From Isoetes taiwanensis (lineage: Eukaryota > Streptophyta > Lycopodiopsida > Isoetales > Isoetaceae), in the NCBI GenBank assembly GCA_021234155.1, contig JAJEKV010000008.1:9698445-9762444 (forward strand): a stretch of DNA of 64,000 bases. Reading direction: 5' to 3'. The notes beneath the pieces are model-generated. The model was not told the origin of the DNA. It did not search any database and was given only the letters and a program-made list of their open reading frames with translations. Made by a program: the position numbers and the translations under genes. Of this stretch, positions 38,963 to 50,227 are shown piece by piece; position 1 is the stretch's first letter; every line of letters begins with the position of its first letter.

Positions 38963-41900
38963 TCCTTCTATATATATTATTATTAGAAAAAAATCCGGCT
39001 CCAAAAAGGCATTTTAGAATTAGCTATATCTACCTTCCGGCTATTGATTAAGAGCAAACTTGACTATATTCAAACCGGAGAAACTTTTAGATTGCCGTGC
39101 CCTTCCCCCCGGTACACGTGCGTTCTCCCACCGCCAATGACTTTTACCTTATACGCCCGTCGTTCTTCAAGTTTTCCGCTGTGCCCCTTCCCTGTCTGAG
39201 TAGGAGCAGAATAGCCTATCCCTTTCTATGTTCACTCCGGCTCCCTTTCTATGTTCACTCCGGCTCGCTTTCTCCAGAGCAAAAATACGGTGCCGAGGGT
39301 AGTTTGAAGACTTCGGCCCTTCTCCAGACCAAAGCGCCTCCGGTAACCAAAATATCTTGAAGCCTATTTTTGTGGTTGCTTTAATTTCAGGCTTTAATCT
39401 AAAGTTTGGAGCAACCCTCTGGCAGCTGCCTTTAGAACTAGCAATCAGGCCGCTTGCCAAATCAGCCTTGCGTAAGAAACTCCCCTAAAAAAAACCCCGG
39501 TAAGCTCCTGCTGTTGAGAATTTATTTTGCTTCTGCATTTTAGATATGGAACAAAGAGAGCTCTTTGAAGAGATCCGGGTCCAATACTCAGTTTCTTAAG
39601 CCCTTAGACCGAAAATTTCTTCTGTCTAATTGCCCAAAACATGAGCAGCTCACCTATGTTTATGATCAACTGGTTTTAGACAGGAAAGTTCCGACAAACA
39701 AAGTGGCAGATAATCTATCTTCTCACAGAACCCAATTTATGCAGATTGGAGTAGGAGATAATGTGTGTTATTTCGTTCTTTCTCAGTAAAAGAGGCCAAA
39801 GGCCTGCGGTTTGCTAATGTCCGAGAGTAGATACAGAGTCTGTTTTAGAACCCGACGTTTCGACTGTGATAGCTCCCCCTGTTTAATTGCGATCCTTTTC
39901 TTTCATATGCAGTGTGTGGCAGCTGAGGAATAGAAGCAAACCCAGAAGCCCCTTAGTTGTCACCGGAGTCTAAGTTATGGCAAGCATTTTAATCCCTATC
40001 AGAAGCCACAATCTTGCTTGAAACGGCCCTCTAACAAAAGCTTTACCTCTGGCCGCAGTCTTTCGGCCCGCACCTGATCCATAAACCCTTAAGCCGCAGC
40101 TGTTTTTTAAAAAATCTCAAGAAATGATTTTAGCTGTAGGAATACCTTGCCGGAATAAAACTCAAAATCATCTTCCAAGCTTTTTTGTCTGATTGTTTAC
40201 TTGGCGCCCTTTTAGTTTAGCACAGTTGGTAAACGGCAGTGAAGCCACAAAAAGTTCTAGCTTGAACGCATTTGTAGCCCATTTTATGCCGAAGCAGACA
40301 GAAGAGTTTGGAATTGCAGTACGCGCAACAAGTTAAAAAAAAAATGACTAAGCTATGCCGAACTTTTTGAGCCTTGATTTCCGAGCTTAGGAGTTCAGAA
40401 CAATGTCTTAAACTGCCAGAGAAAGAGTTGTGATTAAAATAATAGACGTTAGAACCAACCCATTTCATTCCACTTCAAAACCTGTAAACTCAGGTCGTGG
40501 AAAATGCTGCAACAGTGTCCATAAATTGCTCTAGGAAATAGTATAGGGCAACGGTATAACATTAAATTGTGCGCTCTACATTTATTAACCTGTTTATTTA
40601 TTCTTCACAGTATATTGAACCCATACTTGCCAAGAATTGTGAGAAGCGGCATTTATTCTCCGTTTGGCTTCTAGTCCTAGTTCGCTTCAAATCTCACCAA
40701 GGTCAGAATTATAATTTTAGAATATATACAGTGATGTTGCAAAATGTATTAAATAGTAGATGCTTTAAATATTGGTAATTTTCGTCTTAATGCGACCGAT
40801 ATTCATTTTTTGCCTAACATATGCCACAAAATATAGGGCGTTTTTTGTTTATGTCTAAGTACTTGCTTTTTTTTTTTTAATTCTGAAATTGTGAATAGTG
40901 ATATTTTCTCTTTTAATTGACACAAAGAAGATCTCTATGTAATAGAGGTCCTAGCATCATAGATAGTACCCATTCTTATTACATTAAGATGTTCATCGTT
41001 ATTACATCAGAAAGCCAAGGACCCTTAAAACAATTGCGAGACACCCCATATTCACATTATCGATTATCATATGGAAGCATATCCTATTGCATATAGATTT
41101 TAGCAGCTTAGCAACCAAAAGGTTACTACAAAAGCTTACTTTTAAGCCTTCGTTGACGAGTATAGCCCTCACTTGGTGTCGCTGTTGGCCTTAGCCACGC
41201 GGTATTGAAAAATGTGCGTTGTACTCTTACGAAAGGTTATGAGAATGTTTTACTAATTTATACCCTAATTCCTAATGGTGTTGTTGATAAAACTCCAACA
41301 CTAATATAGGAATTGGCGTATGTTTTAGCAAACATTCATCGGTTTCCCCATCCTTAGCCTTATAAATACGTATATATCAACCAATTAAAATTTATCAATA
41401 ACAATACCTTAGCACAATAGCAGAGTTGTGGTTTCTAATAATTTTTTGCCTTATTTATTTTAAAAAATATGTATTAAATGATAAATGTTTCGTTATTAAT
41501 CTCTAAATTGCCATGTGTTTTAATCAAAATGATCTCAAATGAGCATTTTTGTTGATGCCACACAAACTCGCCCCTAAGACCATAGACAGTACCCATTCCT
41601 ATTACATTAGAGGACCAAAGACCTTGAACACCAGACAAGACTTACTTTACAGAATAAATTCATTAGGAGCAATAAAATATATGCGAAGTGCCATATCCCA
41701 AAATCAGCCTTTGTGCCATAGTGGTAGCTAATGTTCATCCGTTAGCGTGTGTATTCCATTGTTTCAATTGTAAACCATCTATTCATGTGTTCATACGCAC
41801 ATAATAGAGTACTCTATAAGAACTTCAACCCTTAAATGCCTAAGCCATATCATTATTACGATACTCTACATATGTTCATTTGCTCATGTAACATCTTGCT

Positions 41901-42280
41901 ATTCTAGAAAGATATTTCAATTAAATAATGCATCCTACATAGAACATTTTAGATTTTTAAAGAAGTTCATTAGCATGAACTTACCCAAATAAACCATGAT
42001 TTCACATACGACTCAAAGATATGAGATAGAAATTAAAGACCGCAATATTTTGTTGTCATTAAGCAATAAAGTAAAATTAGTTGTTTTCCTCTGCACAATT
42101 TATTAACAATGTTGAGCAGTTCGGACATCACAATATGAACGAACATTGCCAAAATCAATCAGTGGCAAAAGAGACGGATCACTCAAGGCAAGCACAATGC
42201 ATATCCATGTTAGATAAACTTCTCTCATTTACATCGTATCTTTTATTTAACTGACATCTTTTTGCATTTTGCTTTCTGTA
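38963..42280. other. Helitron 5' region, no recognised gene
   Basis: It includes the 200 bp module at 41146-41345. An uninterrupted frame at 39565-39789 (74 codons) follows a TTTTAG that could be a splice acceptor, so it may be a captured exon, but I do not recognise it. The rest is AT-rich and without clear structure. Confidence 0.4.
41146..41345 (+). repeat. 200 bp module, copy 2
   Basis: The inverted partner of 30846-31045. It sits in the non-coding 5' part of the Helitron. Confidence 0.6.
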
Positions 42281-43283
42281 GACTATCCTCGCCCCTTCCA
42301 GATGACACCGTCGTCAATCCCACAGCAAAAATTCCGAAGCGTCGCAAAAACCAAGAAGAATACCAAGTTAAAAAGAAAATGAAGAAAACTAATGCAGAAG
42401 GAAAATATGGACAAATTTCTGCACCTCTAAAACTCACATCCTCCAGGTATGGATTATAGATTTAAGTTTTCAGTTCACTATTACATACGACACCACTAAT
42501 TATATATGCTTGAATCTAGTAATAGTCAAGGTGCAAATCCGAGTAGAAAACAAAACAACGAAGACACTGATATTGACTACGGATCCAACAAAAAAACAAC
42601 AAATTCTGAGTATGTATATATACTAATTATGTATTTTAATCTCTCAAAAAATGAAAGATAACATATTTTTTCATCGTCAATTTACAGTATCGAGAGAACA
42701 TTGCACAGCTGTCTTATAAGAGATGAGGATATACAAAAACCACCAGACACAAAGAAAAGAGGCCGTCCAAGGTGAGTAAAAATGCTGTTACACTTAGAAG
42801 TCTATAATTCTGTTTAAGTATATTTAAATTAAGTAATATTCGTATATTTATTAATTACGACATGCTATTTAGTTTCCTACTCTTTGCATTGTATACCATA
42901 GACATTAGCATACCTACTTAGTTTAAAGCTTAAAAAGTTATTCATATCCTTAAGTATGCACAATCTATATGTAAAGATCTTATTATATTTAATTACCATC
43001 TCTTTAATTTTATCCTTGATAGGCTACCTATCGCTATGGTAGAAGGCCTTCCTGACAATGAGATGAAGAAGATCCTTAATCGTCGAAAATACCAGCAAGA
43101 ATATAGAGCTAAAAAGAAACTAAAAGAATTTGCTACATCATCGACCACCCAGAAGTCAAGACGCTCAGAGCACCTATGCTCTGTTGGCCGCACGAGCAAG
43201 GAAAAGAGTGATATGCAGAAAGTACATAAGAGCCGTCGCCAATATACCAAGAACTCTGAAGTACAGAAACATAGAGAACCACC

Positions 43284-43320
43284 TTCCACGGAGGCTATAT
43301 TAAATATGGCCTCCGTGGAA
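43284..43320. repeat. 37 bp palindrome in the Helitron coding region
   Basis: The 18-base arms 43284-43301 and 43303-43320 (first arm TTCCACGGAGGCTATATT) pair at 17 of 18 positions around a single base. The frame stays open through it. Confidence 0.8.
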
Positions 43321-45053
43321 CAAAATTACCAAAATACAGTAACCATTAATCCCGATACATCGGATTGTAATAGTGTGCGTGGCCATTGGCAAAGGCAAAT
43401 TGCTATGATGCAAGAAGGCATAAAACATGCGGGACATGAACCACTAAAGTGGACAAAGAAATGCTGCATATGCCAGATTGACTTGCTAAATTCCGAGAAC
43501 ATGTCATTTTGCTGCAACAATGGCCGTCGTTTACTGCCACGGCTTGAGCCTCTACCTCGAACCCTAGAAGAACTTTATTCGGTACATGAATTTGCGACAA
43601 TTCACGCATTGTGAATAACCTATTCTGTTTCACTGCCCTTGGTGTCGAAGGCGATTTCATAAACCTAAAAATGCCATCATCTGTTGCAATCATGGGTCGC
43701 ACATACCATCGGCTCTTATCTGCAGGCACACCCACAAGTACTCTCCACTGGTATATATATGACAGCTCGATGAGATATACTATTGCTGCCAACATGCAGA
43801 TACCATCGACATGGATCATGCAGGTTGCCGCAGCTTTAAATACCATTAATCCATACATTAAAGAATTGAGAACAATAAAGGAATTACATCCCGCACCTAC
43901 AAAACTCACCCTTGCAGATCCTTCCACATCAGATGAAATAGCTGCTATCGTCCATGCCAATAACAGTGTGACTATAAAACCTAGAACGGCGATGATCTGG
44001 ATGCGGCATAACCACGAGCCCGTATTTTTGAGCATCCTTGACCCTGCGTACGAGCCACTTCAATACCCATTATTTTTTCCACATGGAACATTAGGATGGC
44101 ACCCACATAATGACCAAAACATGTCCCAAATAGATTGGTATCGAACTAGATTACTTCATGAACCACGGTTTTCACAACTAGGGAGATTATGTGGTGAATA
44201 CCTCGTCGACATGTACTCCAGAGTCGAAGAAGAACGCCTCAACTACATTGTAACTGAGGGATATCGACGAAACCTAACGCAACACGAAGACGACTTCAAT
44301 GATGATGAAGATTCCGATGCGCATTATAAAACCCTACCAGCATCGTTCTTAGGTTCTAGACGATGGTGTGCTGTTCAAGTAGCAGATGCTCTTGCGCTTG
44401 CAAGGGTCAAAGGAAGACCAAGTTTCTTTATAACAATGACAACAAATCCAGCATGGCCAGAAATAAAATGTAAATTACATCCAGGCCAAAATGCATCCGA
44501 CAACCCCATGGTGGTTGTTCGAGCGTGTCATGAAAGAGTCCAACATACAAAAAATATCATTCGAAAGTATCTCGGACCCATATCTTATATGATGCATGTC
44601 ATTGAGTTTCAAAAACGTGGATTACCCCACGGACATATCGTTGTAAAGACAGAGCACGAGATCCCAATAGACATGATCGATAATCTAATCTCTGCAGAAC
44701 TGCCAACAGACCCCACACTGAGAGCTCAAGTTGAGAAGTACATGATTCACAGACACACAAAACGCTGCCTCAAAGAAAATAACAAGTGTTGCTATAAATA
44801 CCCGAAGCCGTTGAATCCAACAACATACATCGACGAGAAAGGATACGTACAATATAGACGACGAACAGAAGCAGACGTGAACGTTGTTCCATACATCCCA
44901 TTTCTGTTGAGAGAACTAGACTGTCATGTCTATGCAGATATTGCATCAACCGTACATGTATTTGCATACCTCTACGGCTATATATACAAAGGCTTTGATA
45001 TGACTCGTTTTCACATCGACTCTGCAAAAGAGACATCCACCACAAATGTTCAA

Positions 45054-45119
45054 ACCAACCTACTGTACCAAACAGTACTGACCAAAACCAACCTACTGTA
45101 CCAAACAATACTGGCCAAA
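45054..45119. repeat. 33 bp tandem duplication in the RepHel gene
   Basis: ACCAACCTACTGTACCAAAC occurs at 45054 and 45087 with two later differences between copies. It lies just before the point where the replicase frame is lost. Confidence 0.85.
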
Positions 45120-47416
45120 ATCACACCAAGAACGAAATTCAAGATTACATCTCTGCACGATACCTATCATCCATGGAAGCCACATGGAGAATCATGTCCT
45201 ATCACATGACAGAAAAGCATCCTTCCGTAAAATGTCTTCCCCTACATTTAGAAGGACACAACAGACGCTGTTTCAGAAATACGTCCACGAACACTGGGAT
45301 CTCTTTATTAGACAGATACTTTTTACGACCACTTGCTCCCAGATTTGATTATATTACTTACATTGAATATAACGAACAATATACCTCCACCATCTGGAAG
45401 CCAACCATTGCCCTTAAATCAACTGATTATCTAGAACAAAAAGCCGCAGGTGCAACCCAAAATATCATACACGAGAGAAGCAAAGGTGAATTAATCTGTA
45501 GAATACGGCTATTGCTTCCAAAGGTTGGAGAACCATTCTACCTAAGGCTCATCTTACTTCATAAAGCTGCACGAACTTGGGACGAACTCAAAATCCATGA
45601 CCAAAAGCAATACAAAACATACGAAGAAGTCGCCCAAGCCATGGGACTAATAGCACCAGCAACTGAAGCCATAGCAGTGATGCAGGAGGCAATTTCATGC
45701 TTGCAAACTCCATCACAGCTACGATTTCTATTCGCACTCTTAATATTAGATTCTGGACCAGCACTCCAACTATGGGAAACATTTCAAAACCACATGATAG
45801 CAGACTTTCTACAACAACATTCAGGAAACCAATCATTTGCCGTCAATGAAAGCCTCCTTGCTATCAACAACATTTTAATCCAGCACGGAACCGACGCCGC
45901 AGCCTTCGGTCTGTCTACCCCCAGCATCCCATCCAAAGAAATACAGAATGAACTCAACAAATTTCCTGATCACGAAGAGTACCTTATAAAAAGCTCAACT
46001 ATGTTGCAAACCATGAACCAAAACCAAATCTCAATCTACACCTATATATGTGATCTTATCAATAACAAAAACTGCCCAAATCCAATCTTTGTATATGGAA
46101 AAGCGGGAACTGGGAAAACATACGTACTCAATGCCATGTGTTTTTACATACGAGGATCTTACCGTGCGCCACCACAGCGCTAGCATCACTGCAATATTCT
46201 GCTGGAAGAACTGCACACTCTCTATTTCAAATACCCGTCATCGATAACAATATTGGCATCCATTCACTACTCGATCTTCATTCCCCAAGGGCCGCATTGA
46301 TCAAGACTGCAACAGCGATCATATGGGATGAATTCCCCATGGCAAACAGAGCAGTCATAGAAGCAGTTGATATCCTTCTACAAAACATAACAGGTATAAC
46401 TAGTCCATTTGGAGGAAAACTATTCATAGCAGCCGGAGACTTTCGACAAATTGCTCCTGTCGTCAAGCGAGGAGGGAAAACAGCAACAATAAACGCATCC
46501 ATAATATCCTCCCACTTATGGAGTCACTTCAAAGTCCTAGAGCTTAATCAACCCGTAAGAAATGCAACTGATCCAGACCTCATACAATTCGTCGATGATA
46601 TTGGAGAGGGCCGTCTTCTCAATAACATCCCACTGACGCTCTTCGAAACAACAATCAAAATAGAAGACGCTATCAGCTTTTTATACAATGCGTACATATT
46701 ATTAATACCTACAATATGCGAGAAAAGAGCATTCCTGTCCCCAAAAAACATTCCCGTTGACGAATTCAACATCGAAATCATACGAATGATCTCAACAGAT
46801 TCCAGAAGTTACTTTAGCGTCGACAGGCTCACGGAAAAAGACCAGACCATCGAAGACCACCCAATGGCAACCACAGACTTTCTCAACGGCTTCAAACATC
46901 CAGCACTTCCACAACACGAACTCCAACTAAAGGTCAACACCATATGCCACATCACAAAGACACTAGACAAAGATAGAGGTCTCGTAAAAAATGCAAGAGT
47001 TATGATATGCTCAATGCATGCTAAATTCGTAACCGTGAAAGTTCTAACGGGCCAACCGCAACACATTGGAAACATACACCCCATTTCCCGAGTTGACTTC
47101 TTCTACCAACCAGACAACTGGCCCTGGACAATCCACAGACGACAACTACCACTGCGACCTGCGTATTCAACAACATTCCACAGCTGCCTGGGACTCACCC
47201 TCGACAAAATAGTCCTCGACCTGCGCACTGAAGTCTTTACACACGGACAATTATACACAGCACTCACTCGCGTGCGAAGAAAGGAAGACGTGCTTATCCT
47301 TCTCGACGAGTCCAACACCAACAAGACCACCACGAACGTCGTCTACAAGGAACTACTTCCATAAACAAGGTGCGTACCAAAAAAAAAAAACACTCCATCC
47401 ATCTCATGCCCAAGAT

Positions 47417-47460
47417 GTAGATGGAGCACCGATCCCCTTAGAGATCGATGCTCCCTCTAC
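47417..47460. repeat. Helitron 3' hairpin 1
   Basis: GTAGATGGAGCACCGATC and, after eight bases, GATCGATGCTCCCTCTAC pair at 16 of 18 positions. It lies between the gene and the terminal hairpin. Confidence 0.7.
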
Positions 47461-47466
47461 ACCATG

Positions 47467-47522
47467 GGCGCCGCACCAACGGTCGCACCTGGGTTCGACT
47501 CCCAGGGGTCAGGGCCGGCGCC
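47467..47522 (+). repeat. Helitron 3' terminal hairpin with tRNA T-arm-like core
   Basis: The outer stem GGCGCCG pairs with CGGCGCC. Inside it is CCTGG-GTTCGACTC-CCAGG, which has the stem, loop and box B (GGTTCGACTCC) of a tRNA T arm. It ends nine bases before the Helitron border, where Helitrons normally have their termination hairpin. Confidence 0.65.
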
Positions 47523-47559
47523 AAATTCTTGTATGTATAGTAAATGAATTAGTTGACAT

Positions 47560-48020
47560 GTCTCATATGTACATATATATTGTCATTGTCTTGTTTATAT
47601 AATGCCATTATTTTGATAAAAAATAGTTATAAAATTGACACATCATTGTAAATAACTAGCACGAAAGTGTATTATAAAAGTGTCACAATTGTCTTATAAA
47701 GATGTCAATTTATAGAGATGTCAAAATGCACCAATTTGAAATTATTATTGATGCTAATGTGATGTAATATAAGGTACAATTATACAATAATTTGGACATA
47801 AGCTTGACTCAAATGCGACGTAAACTTGCCACTACTATTAAGGTTGCGTCATGCTTGCGTCATGTTGGCATGACGCAATAAATGACACAACAAGTGACGC
47901 TCGTGTGACATCAAACCACGACACCTATAGCGTCATGTTTTTGTCAATTTGTAGGTGTTAAAAAGTCATTTAGCGTCAGTTTTTTGGACGCTATACTTGA
48001 CAAAAAACACCATGTCCTGT
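47560..48020. repeat. CACTA-1 right subterminal repeats
   Basis: Repeated TGTCA/TGACA and GCGTCA motifs in both orientations, like those near the left end. Confidence 0.65.
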
Positions 48021-48027
48021 TGTAGTG

Positions 48028-49060
48028 CCAGGGGCAGGTAGTGGAGGTGGCTCAGTCTTATAAGTATTTGGGCATTGAGTTTTCTACTACCACACACTGG
48101 ATGCATCCATCAGGTTACGGGTCACTGCAAACAACAGTCACAAGGCAGAGCTGTATGCATGGGGTCACCAGGCACACTTGTTCAGGGCCTTGGTTGAACC
48201 GGTCCTCCTCTATGGGGCAGAAGTGTGGGGCCAGTGATATCCCTCACCACTTGGAACGATCTAGAGCAGGTACAGAAGGCCTTCTTGGCCCGGGCACTGG
48301 GAGTGAAGTCCACGGTCCCATATCGGATCTTGCTCCGGAGAGACAAGCTTCCTTCCATTCTGAGGGGTCATACTGGAACGTCACATTATTTACTTCCGGA
48401 AGGTGGTGGCTATGGATGAAGCCCTACTGCCCAACCTTGCTTTGGCGATGGCGATGGGCCCTTGGCGACTCAAAGCTTCTTTGGAAAGACAAGCAAGCCT
48501 AGTGGTTCTCGCTATGGAATGTCTGCGAGCACCGCGGATGTGGACCCGGTGCATACACCGGAAGGAACGCTACCGCCTTGAAGCGATTTGGATGCTTGCT
48601 TCATGGCCAAGCTTTGGGATCTGAGGGGCCCCGTCACATGTCAAGGTGGCAAATTATCGACGGCGGGTTAATCCCATGCTCACGGGGGCCCACACCACTA
48701 CACTGCGCACCCATGTACCCATGAAAAAGCGCGGGGGTGATTGCTTCTATTCGCCGCAGTGCACACCACCTCCGCATTGAGACGGGGAGATGGATTCGGG
48801 AGCAGCGTGAGGGCAGAGTCCGCCGCTCGATCTTTGTCAGCGGCCCATTGAGGATGAAAGTCACGCCCTCCGGGCTGTCCGATACCGGCATATCCGGGGC
48901 TCGGTATGCTCGGTTAGTTGTGCCCCATCGGGGCCTTGCATGAGCTACTTGAGCACGGCCTCTGGGCTTGTTGGGATCGTACCTCGGGGGAGGTAATGGA
49001 TACGCTGGACTTCGGTTATGCCCCCACATCCGACATTAACCTCACCATTTTGTACTTGTG
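48028..49060 (+). pseudogene. LINE ORF2, second part (RT thumb and C-terminus)
   Basis: It begins with the right CCA duplication. Directly after it the frame reads VVEVAQSYKYLGIEFS, the typical thumb segment of LINE reverse transcriptase ('V...YKYLG'). Further C-terminal pieces follow to about 49020 with frame changes (for example an LVEPVLLYGAEVWG-like stretch near 48190-48230). The element probably ends near 49200, where the sequence turns AT-rich with TTCTA repeats. There is no clear poly(A) tail. Confidence 0.72.
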
Positions 49061-50227
49061 ATTATGTATATAACCCTTATTGCTACTAAGGTTTTTCCCA
49101 AAAAACCTTGGGGGGGTTTTTAATTACGGTAGTAATCGCTTCTGCTCTCTCTTTGTACTTGGGTCCCATAGGCGAGTTGGTCTCCGTGGGCGATAAAATC
49201 ATATTCTATTCTATTATTACAATTCTAGTACAAAACCTAATTCAATGTCATAATATGGACATAATTCATTATCCAAGCTACTGAAAAAATCATTATTGCG
49301 GCTAGTCATACTCATGTTGTATGGCATCTCTACTCTACTGACCCCTCAATGCAAGATATATGAGGTTGTTCACACAGTCAAGAACTTCACTGGGGTGCGA
49401 AGAAGAAATATGATCGAGGTTGTTTGGGCAAAATGCATTAATCCTAAGGTAGCTAGTGACCTTGGAACTTGGAATCTTAGATTTTCAAAACATGGCCAAG
49501 GTTGCTTGGGCAAAATGCATTAAACCTAGGGTAGTTGGTGACCTTGGAGTGTTAGATTTTCACCTCCAAAGTAAGATGATAATCTCGGGTCAAGATAGTC
49601 TTACTCCGGATTTGTGGATCCATGCCAGAAAAATATCCCCGCTCGAGGATCCCTTGCCTGTTCCCCATGGAGGCCATTTTCTCCCTCCCTAAACTCATTT
49701 GCTCTGTCTATTTGCTCCATTTTCTCGTTTTCTACGTCTACTTGCTCATTTGAGTTGTTTGCAAAAATTAGACATGGGGTTTGGTTTGGTTTGGTTCCAC
49801 ATATGCCCCTCAAGTTTGCAATTATTCCAAAAATATCCCCAGAAACATGGTATTTGGCTTAAATCCTGGGGATTCACCCTTGATTGGCGTATAATCCATG
49901 AGAGTCAACAGAAAGTAGTTTTTGGGACCATTACTGTATGTATACTTAGTAGTCGGCGTGTTTTTAAGCACTGATCTAGTGCAAACTTTATACACAGAGG
50001 GGTCAAACTTCCTTTCAAAGATGTGTATATAAGAGGTGTTTTCTCTACCTTTCGAATGCAAACGCCATACCCCCTTTATGTATAAGTGCACCTTCCGAGG
50101 CTTAAATAGGGATAAAATATTCATGATCGATCAAATATAAAAGTGTTCTTCATGAAACTTACATATGAGAGTGAGATCTATCTAGCAAGCCATTTCGCTG
50201 ATTAGAGTTTACCTTCTATTATAGTTG
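49061..50227. repeat. Intergenic with an 83 bp tandem duplication
   Basis: GGGCAAAATGCATTAA followed by CCTA and GTGACCTTGGA occurs near 49427 and again near 49508, a period of about 80 bp. Otherwise there is no gene. The first 150 bp probably belong to the LINE tail. Confidence 0.5.

Larger units (their letters stand above)
42281..47364 (+). pseudogene. Helitron RepHel protein (HUH replicase plus PIF1-type helicase), broken
   Basis: N-terminal exons: about 42281-42447 (basic), 42520-42600 and 42690-42771 ending KKRGRPR (an AT-hook), then 43020-43614 with KILNRRKYQQEYRAKKKLKE, a zinc-finger-like CCICQIDLLNSENMSFCCNNG and LPRLEPLP. The replicase body is 43611-45209: FFITMTTNPAWPEIK, the HUH motif RGLPHGHIVV near residue 340 and the catalytic Tyr motif AYLYGYIYKGFD near 450. 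The helicase covers 45173-47364: Walker A GKAGTGKT (about 46098), WDEFPMA, GDFRQIAPVV and GQLYTALTRVR. It should nick, unwind and transfer one DNA strand. Three frame changes, near 43600, 45120 and 46170, disable it; coding sequence on either side is otherwise well kept, so death is recent. Confidence 0.88.
38963..47531 (+). mobile_element. Autonomous-type Helitron, 8569 bp
   Basis: The borders come from comparison with the uninterrupted 76 bp repeat. The left flank ends ...GTTGACATA, the element starts TCCTTCTATATATATT, and it ends ...GGCGCCAAATTCTTG before TATGTATAGT. The target is therefore A|T without duplication and the 5' end is TC, both canonical for Helitrons. The 3' end CTTG differs from the usual CTRR. 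Two hairpins stand just upstream of it. The element encodes one RepHel protein (42281-47364) that is now broken. The 3.3 kb before the gene hold no recognised gene. Confidence 0.85.
34079..48027. mobile_element. CACTA (En/Spm) transposon with a nested Helitron
   Basis: The left end is CACTACAAGAGGATAGG. The right end, read inward, is CACTACAACAGGACATGG. The 3 bp duplication CCA flanks both. Total 13949 bp, of which 8569 bp are the nested Helitron, leaving about 5.4 kb of CACTA proper. Both ends carry many copies of GTGTCA/TGACAC, the subterminal repeats that the element's DNA-binding protein recognises. It encodes a TNP2 transposase on the minus strand (34988-36120). Excising it with one CCA brings the LINE frame on the left (33879-34078) and the right (from 48028) into the same register. 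Confidence 0.92.

Noticed and set aside
43403-44035. 210-codon minus-strand frame
   Set aside because: Antisense shadow of the Helitron replicase coding region.
47461-47525. A genuine tRNA gene at the Helitron end
   Set aside because: A T-arm-like stem and box B are present, but there is no anticodon arm, no D arm and no box A.
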